From an uncultured Clostridia bacterium (GTDB lineage Bacteria; Bacillota; Clostridia; TANB77; CAG-508), in NCBI GenBank assembly GCA_934162615.1, contig CAKPJK010000026.1, forward strand, positions 1 through 21,904: a stretch of 21,904 nucleotides of DNA, in the 5' to 3' direction. The translations under genes were made by a program, and so were the position numbers. Shown here piece by piece: positions 8,686 through 16,425 of the stretch; the first letter of the stretch is position 1; each line of letters starts with the position of its first letter. The notes below the pieces were generated by a model that searched no databases, was not told where the DNA came from, and was given only the letters and a program-made list of their open reading frames with translations.

Positions 8686-9282
8686 CTAATATTTTTTAGT
8701 ATTTAAAAGTTGATTTTCATCTTTAATAATATCAATATATTTTTTAATGTAAGAATTCATATCTCTATCAAATAATTCTTTTGAATATTCTAACCTTAAA
8801 ATCTTATCTCTTAAAATTGGCAAATAAACTGTTATGATTTCATCAAGTGCCTTTGGTTTTTCTTCCATACACCTTTTCCATCTATTTTTTCCAATATACG
8901 CAATTTTGTCTGCATCTCTTACGATTTTTCCTTCTATTGTTGGTGGAATCGAATCTCTTTTATGGTTTATAACTGCAGAATAACATTCTTCTATCATTTT
9001 ATTGTCATATCCTAATTTGCTCATTTCTTCTTTTATCATTCTTCCACTTTCTTCTTCATGTCCTTTATCAATAATGCTTCTTCCTACATCGTGCCAGTAT
9101 GCTGATATAATACATATTTCTTTGTTTGCTGGTATTTTTTCTAATAACTCTTTTACATAATTTACAACATCTATTGTATGTCCTATAAAATGTAATGGGT
9201 CATTGTCACATTTTTTTGTTTGTTCAATAGCAGCATCAATTAATTTTTTGTTTTTTATATATATTTCTTCATAAATATCCAT
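8686..9282 (-). CDS. HD-domain metal-dependent hydrolase
   Basis: A 198-residue HD-superfamily protein. Metal ligands: His35 (FIGHTIDVV), the HD pair His64-Asp65 (YWHDVGR), His107 (VINHKRD) and Asp125 (VRDADKIAYIG), the H...HD...H...D pattern of small cytosolic HD phosphohydrolases, some of which cleave nucleotides or cyclic nucleotides. The substrate is not readable. The start at 9282 is preferred over an in-frame ATG at 9327, because GGAG lies six bases upstream and because the sequence between them is a copied 3' end of the yjjX-like gene (repeat at 9281-9358), not native HD coding sequence. The stop is 9 bp before tsaC. It sits in a run with an NTPase and a radical SAM enzyme. Confidence 0.85.
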   Translation of the reverse strand: MDIYEEIYIKNKKLIDAAIEQTKKCDNDPLHFIGHTIDVVNYVKELLEKIPANKEICIISAYWHDVGRSIIDKGHEEESGRMIKEEMSKLGYDNKMIEECYSAVINHKRDSIPPTIEGKIVRDADKIAYIGKNRWKRCMEEKPKALDEIITVYLPILRDKILRLEYSKELFDRDMNSYIKKYIDIIKDENQLLNTKKY

Positions 9283-9358
9283 TTTTATCTCCATAATTTC
9301 TACATTAATATGTTTTGTTAGTACCATAATGAATTCATTTCTTGTTAAATCTATTCTT
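9281..9358. repeat. Direct repeat copy B: duplicated 3' end of the yjjX-like gene
   Basis: This 78-bp stretch matches 10202-10278. The last 58 bases (9301-9358 against 10221-10278) align without gaps at an offset of 920 with few differences, and the rest aligns with one indel. Translated, it reads RIDLTRN-EFIM-LTKHIN, the C-terminus of the NTPase. It ends exactly at the HD gene start and supplies its GGAG ribosome site. Confidence 0.85.
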
Positions 9359-9387
9359 AACGCTCTTCATTTTATCATTATTTCACC

Positions 9388-10203
9388 TTAATTTTCAAAT
9401 TCTTCTTTTTTACTTTTGAAAAAGTTATAAAAATATCTTACATTTTCAAGCTCATTCCATTTTTCTACTCTATAATCTTTTGTGTCTAAATTGTATATCT
9501 TTGCATTTAATATTCCTAACATGAATGGAGAATGAGTTGCTATAACGAATTGAACTCCAAGATATCTTGCCATTTCATTTATTTTTTCTGCAAGTTTTAC
9601 TTGATTTTGTGGTGAAAGTGACACTTCTGGCTCATCTAATAAATATAATTTATCTGGTTCAATATCCTCTTCTAATATTTGTAATGTTGTTTCTCCATTT
9701 GAATATTTATCTTGCGCAAATGCAAATCTTGGAAATTGTTTTCCACCTTCTTTTGTTTTTAAAAAATCTTTTGCATTTTGTCTTCCTCTTTCTTTGGTTA
9801 GAGTACTCTCTATGCTTTCTTGTAAGACTGCATCTTGTTGTATTTTTCTAATTTCATATAATATTTCTTCACTTTTTATATATCTACTATTTGTAGGAAC
9901 TTTTGTTAGTCTACTTCCATATTCGTTTACTCCTAGTTCATATTCACATTCATTTGAATAGTTTTCAAAATATGGCCACCATCCGTCAATTCTAGAATAG
10001 TTTCGTTCTTTGCCTTTTAAGTTTAATTTGTGTGCAATCATGTTTAATATTGTTGATTTTCCACTCCCATTGTTTCCATATAATACTGTGATGTCGTCAA
10101 ATACAAATATATTTGGTTCTTTATTTTTGAATATGCAAAATGGATATATATTGGGGTCTGTGCTTCTACTTTCACTTAATTTAAATGTTTTTAGATATAT
10201 CAT
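9388..10203 (-). CDS. ABC-class/AAA family ATPase (RecF/OLD-like, stand-alone)
   Basis: A 271-residue cytosolic ATPase with Walker A LYGNNGSGKST (41-51), a signature-like SNGETTL, Walker B YLLDEPEVSLSP followed by switch residues IATHSPFML. The DEPExxLSP and ATHSP motifs are typical of the RecF/SMC/OLD branch, which acts on DNA or serves as sensor ATPases in defence systems; there are no membrane segments and no TOPRIM nuclease domain. The start at 10203 is preferred over the in-frame ATG at 10215, because GGAGG sits five bases upstream of it and the earlier ATG overlaps that site. The NTPase stop (10206-10208) is just upstream, so translation is coupled. Specific role unknown; a missing partner or a regulatory role in this operon are both possible. 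Confidence 0.85.
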   Translation of the reverse strand: MIYLKTFKLSESRSTDPNIYPFCIFKNKEPNIFVFDDITVLYGNNGSGKSTILNMIAHKLNLKGKERNYSRIDGWWPYFENYSNECEYELGVNEYGSRLTKVPTNSRYIKSEEILYEIRKIQQDAVLQESIESTLTKERGRQNAKDFLKTKEGGKQFPRFAFAQDKYSNGETTLQILEEDIEPDKLYLLDEPEVSLSPQNQVKLAEKINEMARYLGVQFVIATHSPFMLGILNAKIYNLDTKDYRVEKWNELENVRYFYNFFKSKKEEFEN

Positions 10204-10278
10204 TTTTACCTCCATATGTCTCCATTAATGTGTTTTGTTAGTGCCATAATGAATGCATTTCTTGTTAAATCAATTCTT
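10202..10278. repeat. Direct repeat copy A (native 3' end of the yjjX-like gene)
   Basis: This is the last part of the NTPase coding region plus the GGAGG ribosome site of the next gene. It is the probable source of copy B at 9281-9358, as it lies in its natural frame and completes the NTPase domain. Both copies end at the start codon of a downstream gene. Confidence 0.85.
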
Positions 10279-10736
10279 GATACTTCATTTTTTGTTAAGT
10301 AACTTATTCCGCCTTTTCCTTTGCCTAATTCTTGTCCATCAAATATCTTGTCCATAACTTTTCCAAGTTCTGTTGCCTTAATTTCTTCAATGTATTTATC
10401 AGGAATTGGAAATCCTTGGCTTGTTCCTATACTTTGGAATCCTTTTGAATCTTCCACAACTACTGCATTTATGTCAATCCATTCTCCTAAAGAATCTGTG
10501 ATGCCTGCTTCACTTGAAATATAAAAGTCTGCTTTTATATTGTTCATTGAAGCGTACTCTTTTAGATTTTTTACTCTATTTTTTGCTCCTTGAAGTATTT
10601 CTTCGTTTATTGGTTGGTCTCCTACATTTGAATCTACTACTATTCCTTCTATTTCTACATTGTTAAAATATTTTTCAAATGCTTGTTTTGCCCCTTCTAT
10701 TTTTCCTGGATTTTTTGTTCCTATTAATATTTTCAT
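10206..10736 (-). CDS. yjjX: Inosine/xanthosine triphosphatase (YjjX/DUF84 NTPase)
   Basis: A 176-residue protein that covers the whole family domain. It begins ILIGTKNPGKIEGAKQAF and continues with VDSNVGDQPINEEILQGAKNR, the substrate-binding region, then SSEAGIT. Family members hydrolyse ITP and XTP to monophosphates plus pyrophosphate and so remove deaminated purines from the nucleotide pool. The C-terminal RIDLTRNAFIMAL segment is the one duplicated in front of the HD gene. The start lies 12 bp after the radical SAM stop with an AGGGAGGAAT site, and its stop is fused to the ribosome site of the ATPase gene. The family has two branches (YjjX and archaeal DUF84), so the symbol is approximate. 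Confidence 0.88.
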   Translation of the reverse strand: MKILIGTKNPGKIEGAKQAFEKYFNNVEIEGIVVDSNVGDQPINEEILQGAKNRVKNLKEYASMNNIKADFYISSEAGITDSLGEWIDINAVVVEDSKGFQSIGTSQGFPIPDKYIEEIKATELGKVMDKIFDGQELGKGKGGISYLTKNEVSRIDLTRNAFIMALTKHINGDIWR

Positions 10737-10748
10737 AAATATTCCTCC

Positions 10749-11828
10749 CTAAAATTCTATCTCTTCACTTTCTGTCAATTCCCCATTAAATCCATAAACT
10801 TGCTTACATAACGGTGATTTTCTTGTTCCTTCATGTATAACTACTTTTTCCAAATCCTCATATATACTATGTAATTTTATGCCGTATTTTTCCATTTTCT
10901 CTACGCTCATTTCTTTAAATGCTGGACATGGAAGTATTGTTCCATCATATTTTATATCTAACTTTTCAGTTCCTGCTGTGCATAAATGAGACATTTTTCC
11001 ATTTAATGGGATTCCAATTCTTATGTTACCGCTATATTTTTCTTTTTCTTTTTTTAATATTTCGCTAAATTCTCTTAACTCCGTTTCATTTAACATCAAG
11101 TCTTGTTTGTTTTCTAGTCCTCTACCTTGTGGTACAAAATTTAGAATACTTATATTTTTTACTTTTGAAATTTCTAAACATTCTATGATATCCGGAAATT
11201 GTCTATAATTTGGTTTCATAGGAATAAAATGAACATCTACATTTAATCCAACAATACTTGCCCTAATCAAAGAATCCATTAGATATGTATTTAATGCTTT
11301 TCTTCCCATCAACTCATTATCAATACTTTCATCTAACGCTTGCCAATCAAATACGATTTTATCTACTCCTAATTCTTTTATTTTTTCTAGTTCTTGCTTT
11401 GTTAGTGAAGTAAATTCTCCTGGATTAATCATTCTTTTATAATACGCCTTCACATTTCTTTTTAGCCTTTCATTCCATGGTTCATGTTCTTCTATTTCTT
11501 CTAAATCTTTTTTACATTTATTTTTTATATATTCTATCGTTTTTTCTGGTATTGCTGGTGTTCTTTTTATTCCACTGGTGAATATAACTGTTCTAATTCC
11601 ATTGTCTTTACAAAATTTTATCATTTCGAATAAATCTGGATGTAAAAAAGGTTCTCCTCCTGAAATTGATATTTCTCCAATTCCACCATGGGTAATAAAA
11701 TACATAACTGTTTTCTTAAAGTCTTCTAGTGTTATTATTGTTGTTTTGTCTTTTGATGAATTTGAAGAACAAAATTTGCATTTATTAGGGCATGTTTGTA
11801 TTATTTCAAAACATAAGTCTTTTAACAT
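10749..11828 (-). CDS. Radical SAM enzyme, function unknown
   Basis: A 359-residue radical SAM protein. The 4Fe-4S cluster motif is CPNKCKFC (Cys13, 17, 20), followed by the SAM-binding SISGGEPFLHPDL and IRTVIFTSG. The C-terminal part has further cysteines (SHLCTAG, TILPCPAF, SPLCKQVYG) that resemble a SPASM or twitch auxiliary cluster region. A middle segment of about residues 100-140 looks like an insertion. Auxiliary-cluster enzymes often modify peptides, proteins or RNA, but no precursor peptide ORF is evident beside it. It is the first gene of a minus-strand run that continues through NTPase, ATPase, HD, TsaC and the helicase. The start is behind GAAGGAATATAT. The role is unknown; its neighbours point vaguely to nucleotide or tRNA metabolism. 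Confidence 0.88.
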   Translation of the reverse strand: MLKDLCFEIIQTCPNKCKFCSSNSSKDKTTIITLEDFKKTVMYFITHGGIGEISISGGEPFLHPDLFEMIKFCKDNGIRTVIFTSGIKRTPAIPEKTIEYIKNKCKKDLEEIEEHEPWNERLKRNVKAYYKRMINPGEFTSLTKQELEKIKELGVDKIVFDWQALDESIDNELMGRKALNTYLMDSLIRASIVGLNVDVHFIPMKPNYRQFPDIIECLEISKVKNISILNFVPQGRGLENKQDLMLNETELREFSEILKKEKEKYSGNIRIGIPLNGKMSHLCTAGTEKLDIKYDGTILPCPAFKEMSVEKMEKYGIKLHSIYEDLEKVVIHEGTRKSPLCKQVYGFNGELTESEEIEF

Positions 11829-11985
11829 ATATATTCCTTCTTTTATTAGTATTTTTTTATTTTATCTGTTATGCATTATCATTATTTTTTAGTTTTATTT
11901 TTATCAAAACTAACTGTATTCGTATTAAGTTTTTTCTTGTATATTAATATAATGATTATTTATGATAACTATATCATAAATAGTT
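11829..11985 (-). promoter_or_regulatory. Leader/promoter region of the radical SAM operon
   Basis: Very AT-rich gene-free DNA between the fic-side terminator and the radical SAM start. A promoter must lie here, but several TTGATA-like and TAATAT-like hexamers fit and none stands out. The ribosome site AAGGA is just before the start at 11828. No coding frame or riboswitch fold is evident to me. Confidence 0.35.
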
Positions 11986-12016
11986 AAAAAAAGGAAGTAT
12001 TTTTCCGAATACTTCC
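11986..12016 (-). terminator. Rho-independent terminator downstream of fic
   Basis: A perfect 9-bp stem, GGAAGTATT (11993-12001) with AATACTTCC (12008-12016), and a 6-base loop. On the minus strand it is followed by seven T (11986-11992). It ends the fic transcript after the hairpin array and isolates the radical SAM operon. Confidence 0.85.
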
Positions 12017-12082
12017 ACTTAAATTTTATTGTTAAATATTTTTCGTTAGCCAAAAATTTTTATTTTAAAATTTTAAAAATCT

Positions 12083-12254
12083 ATAGGACAGATTTTTAAC
12101 TTTTTTCGTCTTATGGATTTTTATAGGACATTTGCTTGGCATTGGTGATTTCAATTTTTTATTTTTTGACTTAAAATAATTTGTAGGTCAGAAATTTTAT
12201 TTTTTTTGACCTATGGATTTTTATAGGTCAAATTTCTTTACTTTTTTGACCTAT
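12083..12254. repeat. Tandem 40-bp hairpin units directly downstream of fic
   Basis: Inverted pairs of the form GACCTAT-(8)-ATAGGTC recur. The ATAGGTC-type arms start at 12083, 12123, 12183 and 12223, and the GACCTAT-type arms at 12108, 12168, 12208 and 12248. The unit is 40 bp (22-bp palindrome plus an 18-bp T-rich spacer), with one 20-bp phase jump between 12123 and 12183. In one unit the arms are GTCTTAT/ATAGGAC, so the second base pair is changed on both sides and pairing is kept. The outermost arms lack partners. The array ends 6 bp before the fic stop codon, inside the transcript's 3' untranslated region. Reading frames through it are closed. Confidence 0.75.
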
Positions 12255-12259
12255 AAATT

Positions 12260-13396
12260 TTATTTTAAAAATAAATCTGTATATTTTTGAAAAGTAAAAA
12301 TTTGATTTCTACTATATCCAGTTGTTTCTACAATGATATCATTTTCTAATAAACAATTAATAATATTTTTTATTGTCCCTTCTTTTATTTTAGTTATATT
12401 ACATAATTTTTTTCTATTAATTATAGGTTCATTATATAATACATTTATTACTTTTTTTGCGTTATCGGATTTTACTGGTAAATTCACTATAATTTTGTCC
12501 ATTTCCACTGTAAGTTCAACTACTTTTCTAAATTTTTCTTTTGCCGTTTTTGATGTTTCAATAACCGCTTCTAAAAAAAATTTAATCCATCCTATCATAT
12601 CATTATGAGTTCTTACTCTTGTTAGCATATCATAATATGTATCTTTATTTCTTTCAATATAATCAGAAATATATAAACAAGATTTTTCTAACATTCCTTT
12701 GCTTTGAATGTATAGTGGAATTAGTAATCTTCCAATTCTTCCATTACCATCTAAAAATGGATGTATAGATTCAAATTGATAATGTAAAATTGCGATTTTT
12801 ACTAAATCTGGTGTATCTATTTCTTCATTGTTTATAAATTTTTCAAAGTCAGATAAGCATTCTGCAATTTCTGTATGTGGTGGTGGAACATATACTGCTG
12901 TACTTGGCATGCTACCACCAATCCAGTTTTGTGATGTTCTAAATTCTCCAGGTGTCTTATGTTCTCCACGAACTCCTTGCATTAATATTTCGTGAATTTC
13001 TCTTATTAATCTAGTACATACTGGGAATCCTTCTTTTATTCTTGCTACTCCATAATTTGTGGCTTTAACATAGTTTTGAACTTCTTCCCAGTCATCTCTT
13101 TTTTCTGGATTAATGTCGCTTACATCTAGCAAGTCTTCTTCTACAGTTGTTCTTGTTCCCTCAATTCTACTCGACTTATTGGCTTCAATTTTCACATGCA
13201 TTTTAATATATAAATCTACATTTGGTATTAATAATGAATATGCATTTAGTTCTCCAATTTGTCTGTTTGCTTCTGCTAAAAGTTTGTCCAATTTTGTATC
13301 ATCCCATCCCCAGTTGTAATTTATTTTACTTGGAATAAATGCTTTGTAATCATTCATTTTTACATATTTGCCTGATTTGTATTCTTCTAATTTCAT
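12260..13396 (-). CDS. fic: Fic family protein (AMP-transferase) with N-terminal inhibitory motif and C-terminal winged helix
   Basis: A 378-residue protein of the common Fic_N-Fic-wHTH layout. The catalytic loop HPFLDGNGRIGR (212-223) has the His212 base and the Asp and Arg residues needed to transfer AMP from ATP to Ser/Thr/Tyr hydroxyls. An inhibitory helix SSRIEG (75-80, [S/T]xxxE[G/N]) lies N-terminal to the Fic core, as in class II Fic proteins, so the enzyme should be auto-inhibited. The flap segment STAVYVPPPH is present. The last 60 residues resemble a winged helix (INCLLENDIIVETTGYSRN), which suggests DNA binding or autoregulation. It has its own promoter (13541-13569), a roughly 145-base leader, and the hairpin array and terminator behind it. 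Complete. The target protein is unknown; similar genes occur as stand-alone regulators or toxins. Confidence 0.92.
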   Translation of the reverse strand: MKLEEYKSGKYVKMNDYKAFIPSKINYNWGWDDTKLDKLLAEANRQIGELNAYSLLIPNVDLYIKMHVKIEANKSSRIEGTRTTVEEDLLDVSDINPEKRDDWEEVQNYVKATNYGVARIKEGFPVCTRLIREIHEILMQGVRGEHKTPGEFRTSQNWIGGSMPSTAVYVPPPHTEIAECLSDFEKFINNEEIDTPDLVKIAILHYQFESIHPFLDGNGRIGRLLIPLYIQSKGMLEKSCLYISDYIERNKDTYYDMLTRVRTHNDMIGWIKFFLEAVIETSKTAKEKFRKVVELTVEMDKIIVNLPVKSDNAKKVINVLYNEPIINRKKLCNITKIKEGTIKNIINCLLENDIIVETTGYSRNQIFTFQKYTDLFLK

Positions 13397-13694
13397 TTAA
13401 TCACCTCTTTCTGTTTTATATTACAAATATTCTGTTTTTTAAAATATTTTTTGTTTTTCTACTAGCATATAATTTATTTTATCACATATTTTCACGATTA
13501 AATTTCTATCTTCGTTAGTTATATATTTACGAACATTTGTATTGTATCATATTTATTAATAACATTCAATATTTTTAGTAAAATTTGTAAAATTTTATTT
13601 ATACTACAAATAAATTATATTATAATACTTTATCTGTAATTGCTAAATCTCAACAGCTAAAGCATACTTACTTGATTAAATTTAAAAAAATAAC
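13397..13694. other. Gene-free leader and spacer between fic and the EEP gene
   Basis: It contains the fic promoter and an untranslated leader of about 145 bases with an AGAGGTGATT ribosome site before the ATG at 13396. The segment 13570-13694 is AT-rich with no ORF, repeat or RNA fold that I can recognise. A start-less coding-like frame in the leader (13439-13546) is discussed under rejected items. Confidence 0.5.
13541..13569 (-). promoter_or_regulatory. Promoter of fic
   Basis: On the minus strand TTGAAT (13564-13569) and TACAAT (13541-13546) are separated by exactly 17 bases, a good sigma-A match. It lies upstream of fic and downstream of the terminator of the preceding unit. The resulting leader would be about 140 bases long. 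Confidence 0.6.
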
Positions 13695-13724
13695 AAAAAG
13701 GCCAATTGGCTAGTTTCAACTGAC
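13695..13724 (-). terminator. Rho-independent terminator after the EEP gene
   Basis: On the minus strand GTCAGTTG (13717-13724) pairs with CAATTGGC (13701-13708) over 8 bp with two G-T wobbles, then CTTTTTG follows. It lies about 30 bp past the EEP stop codon and ends that unit before the fic promoter. Confidence 0.65.
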
Positions 13725-13755
13725 TTCTTGTTTTTATATTTTTTTGATAATAACA

Positions 13756-14547
13756 CTATTCAATAGTTAATATAACTGGTCTATGGTCTGAGCCCTCATC
13801 CATCATATTATCTTGTTTTATTATTTCATAATTGTAATTTTCTTTTATCTTTTTTTCTATAAAAGCAAAATCAACATTAACTTGTTCCATTGCTCCATAT
13901 CCTTGCCATGAATTATCAGAAATGTTAAAGTTTCTATTTCTTGAGATAGTTGTATAGTTATTATTTTGTTTTAAAATATTATAGACTTCAGACATATGAG
14001 AAATCATATTCATATCTCCAACAACTAATTTATAATCGCAATTTATTGTATCCATATAATTTAGTGATTTAACAGTTCCTTTTATTTTGCCCTCTGTAGA
14101 TATATAATCTGTATGAATACATCCTACAAGATATTTTTTGTTGTTATATTCAAAGTTTACAAATACTGTTGTTCTATAATCACTCATGTTGTAATCAATT
14201 TTTTGTTCTTCAATTTTTTTATATTCTGTGTCTTTTCCATGTGGTAAGCAATGTACAAAATTAACATTTATTGCATCTTCATCCCTAATTGCAACTATAT
14301 TATATTGATTAAGTGTTTCTGTTTTCATTGGGAATTTTTCTAACATTTTAAAATTATTTTGATTTAATATTTCGTTTAATAATTCTATGTTATTTTCGTT
14401 TACTTCTTGAAAACAACATACTTTTATTTCATTGTCTTTTAGTATGTTATTTAAAATTCTTTTTATGTTTTCTTGTCTTACTTCCCATTTAGGTGTTGGT
14501 GCTGTTGTACTTTTTATTCCATATATATTGTAACTTAAAATTTTCAT
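13756..14547 (-). CDS. Endonuclease/exonuclease/phosphatase (EEP) family protein
   Basis: A 263-residue protein covering the whole EEP domain. Catalytic motifs in order: SYNIYG (5-10), CFQEVNE with metal ligand Glu48, a VGCIHTDY strand, VVGDMNM (Asp/Asn ligands), and SDHRP (253-257) with the catalytic Asp-His pair, close to the C-terminus as usual. There is no signal peptide or membrane segment, so it acts in the cytosol. The superfamily includes DNases, AP endonucleases, phosphoesterases and 2',5'-specific enzymes; motif spacing does not settle which. The ATG is behind GGAGATAAAAATCAA. It follows the broken DUF6933-like gene by 26 bp and was probably transcribed with it. Complete and likely active. 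Confidence 0.88.
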   Translation of the reverse strand: MKILSYNIYGIKSTTAPTPKWEVRQENIKRILNNILKDNEIKVCCFQEVNENNIELLNEILNQNNFKMLEKFPMKTETLNQYNIVAIRDEDAINVNFVHCLPHGKDTEYKKIEEQKIDYNMSDYRTTVFVNFEYNNKKYLVGCIHTDYISTEGKIKGTVKSLNYMDTINCDYKLVVGDMNMISHMSEVYNILKQNNNYTTISRNRNFNISDNSWQGYGAMEQVNVDFAFIEKKIKENYNYEIIKQDNMMDEGSDHRPVILTIE

Positions 14548-14573
14548 TTGATTTTTATCTCCTTTTTTATTTT

Positions 14574-15153
14574 TTATCCTTTATATCTCTCAATAAGCAA
14601 TTCTCTAAAATATTCTGCTGGAAATATATATTCCTTCTTTCCGTTTATAGTTTTAGTAGTTAAATTATTCCAATTAAAATCTTTGTTTATCTTTATTGTA
14701 TTCAATATATTTTTATCTATATAATCATAAAATCTGTATCCATCATCTGCATGTTGGAATTGATTATGGTTAAGTGATACAATAATGCTTTTATTAGTTA
14801 ATTTTTCAAAAGCGCAAGTTTGGATAATCAGCATATAATTTTTCTAATAGTTTTAACATATTTTTATCTTTACTATATAACTCATTTAAATATATAGCAA
14901 TGCCATTAGCAATCCACTGAATTTTCTCATTTTTAATGTCAAATAAAAATAATGTTAATTTACTTGCAAAATTTATAGCTTGCACACATTTTCTCCCATC
15001 AAAATAAAATTATTTTAGTCCCCACTCTAATAATTCGTCTCCTGTTTGTTCTTCAATTACTTTGTTTGCCATTATATTATTAAATGTTGATAATTCATTT
15101 GGCATTGGTATATTCAATTCTTTTATTGTTTGTTTTGTTGCATATAATATCAT
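14574..15153 (-). pseudogene. DUF6933-like gene, broken by a stop codon and a frameshift
   Basis: The ATG at 15153, behind AAAAGGAATTTTTAAT, opens a frame reading MILYATKQTIKEL and EEQTGDELLEWGLK, then TAA (15010-15012), and continues in the same frame with FYFDGRKCVQAINFASKLT and QWIANGIAIYLNELY. At a run of four T (minus strand, 14808-14811) the frame shifts, and the rest (FEKLTNKSIIVSLNHNQ, DGYRFYDYIDKNI, YFRELLIERYKG) runs to the stop at 14574. Joined, the product is about 192 residues. The pattern (ATK start, WGLKxFYFDGRKC, FASKxTLFL, DGYRFYDYI, FRELLIER) recalls a family I know as DUF6933, function unknown; the name is from memory. The stop is one substitution from Leu (TTA); the shift is one extra T. 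Two independent lesions argue for true decay. Confidence 0.75.
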
Positions 15154-15238
15154 ATTAAAAATTCCTTTTATATCTTAATTATTTGTCATTAAATATTCTT
15201 AATCAAAAAATAATGTGCTTTATAATTATTGTAGAGGA

Positions 15239-16318
15239 TTAAATTAATTTTTCTAATACAGAGTGTCCATATCTAAAGTTTCTACTTTTAATTTCCTTTA
15301 GTACTTCATCTGTTATTTTAGAATAATCAACATCTTCTTTATAACCATCAATTTTATTTATAAATTCATATTTATCATCTTCAATTAACGATAAGATACA
15401 AATAAGCATCTTTATCTTAAATGTATCTATAGATTTTTTTATAATAGCTTTTTCTTTTGAATTTATAATATTAATCCATTCTGCTGATTTATATCTCACT
15501 TCCATACTATATATGTATAATATTATATAAATTATACTAAGTTGATTTATTTTCTTAGTTTTACCATTCAATTGCATTCCCAATGTCAAATAATTATTTC
15601 CATATATGTCCTGTTCTAATACATTATTAATGTCTTTAGTAGCTATACTTTTATATAAATGGCATCCTGGTCCAAGTGCATTTGGTCCAAATGTTATATG
15701 TACAGAATTTTCTTCCAGCAAATTAAAATTTTTATTTGCAGTTTCATCATACGAATTATTTGGTAATACTACATTATATTCATAATGTTTATCTAAGTTT
15801 TCTCTTAACAAATAAACATTTGGTTCTTCTTTGTATATTAAGTTATATATAGATGAGATTTCTGGAACTAATGATAACAAATCTTTAATAGCAACATCAT
15901 AATCATCTGGTAAATCATAATTTAGTAATTCATTTAGGTTATTAAAAGTACCGCGTTTATCTATATGAACTGAAAGTTCAGATAATCTAACAGTTTTAAT
16001 ATTTGTACCAATTATAGTCAATCCATGGCTGGCACTTATTCCTTTTGTTGGATACTTTAATAAATACACTGCTTTAATTAAATTATTTAAAGAATAAAAT
16101 AACGTTAATGGACTGGTTATTATACTTGTATTGCTAGAGTTATATAATTCTTCTGATTGCTTTATATAAAAATTTATTTCCTTAGATATTTTATTTAATG
16201 TTGTTTTCTTTATTGTAGGTTTTACTGACAAAACCTTTTCTTTAACAAATTCCTCATCTTCATAAATTGATAATAAGTCCCAACATTCTTTTTCTATATC
16301 ATTAGTTATGATTTTCAT
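15239..16318 (-). CDS. YaaC-family protein
   Basis: A 359-residue protein with the YaaC-family core: SPLTLFYSLNNLIKAVYLL (69-87), a helix shared by the family, followed by GISASHGL (93-100), and later FGPNALGPGCHLY. Two short hydrophobic stretches (for example QLSIIYIILYIYSM) may be buried helices rather than membrane spans. The biochemical role of YaaC proteins is not established to my knowledge. It lies about 90 bp downstream of the large membrane-protein gene in the same direction and, like it, is intact in a region of broken genes. That suggests the two act together. A GGAATGAG ribosome site precedes the start somewhat far away. It might bind nucleic acid or a nucleotide, but nothing in the sequence decides this. 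Confidence 0.7.
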   Translation of the reverse strand: MKIITNDIEKECWDLLSIYEDEEFVKEKVLSVKPTIKKTTLNKISKEINFYIKQSEELYNSSNTSIITSPLTLFYSLNNLIKAVYLLKYPTKGISASHGLTIIGTNIKTVRLSELSVHIDKRGTFNNLNELLNYDLPDDYDVAIKDLLSLVPEISSIYNLIYKEEPNVYLLRENLDKHYEYNVVLPNNSYDETANKNFNLLEENSVHITFGPNALGPGCHLYKSIATKDINNVLEQDIYGNNYLTLGMQLNGKTKKINQLSIIYIILYIYSMEVRYKSAEWINIINSKEKAIIKKSIDTFKIKMLICILSLIEDDKYEFINKIDGYKEDVDYSKITDEVLKEIKSRNFRYGHSVLEKLI

Positions 16319-16326
16319 CTTTTATC

Positions 16327-16425
16327 TCATTCCTTTCTCAAAGCATAGGCTAGTTCAGAAAAATTTATAATTTTTTCTGGACTTTCTCCAACTTGTTCAT
16401 AATAATTATTATAATTTATTTTTTG
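16327..16425 (-). pseudogene. Start-less coding-like tail between the membrane-protein and YaaC genes
   Basis: In a frame different from both neighbours, codons after a TAA (16426-16428) read NYNNYYEQVGESPEKI then INFSELAYALRKE and a TGA at 16327-16329, just upstream of the YaaC start. The composition looks like real protein and not AT-rich noise, but there is no start codon and the segment overlaps the 3' end of the 782-codon gene by 17 bp. It may be the C-terminal remnant of a third gene removed from between the two. Family not recognised. Confidence 0.3.

Noticed and set aside
9283..9327. Longer HD protein starting at the ATG at 9327
   Set aside because: The extra 15 residues (LTKHIN...) are copied from the NTPase C-terminus, and a better ribosome site serves the ATG at 9282.
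12083..12254. CRISPR array
   Set aside because: The period is regular, but the spacers are near-identical T-rich stretches, the repeat is a 22-bp palindrome with changes, and no cas genes are near.
13439..13546. Coding-like 35-codon frame in the fic leader (RKYITNEDRNL...)
   Set aside because: It has no start codon, lies downstream of and touching the fic promoter, and opens directly after TGA; it could be an old gene tail but nothing supports translation.
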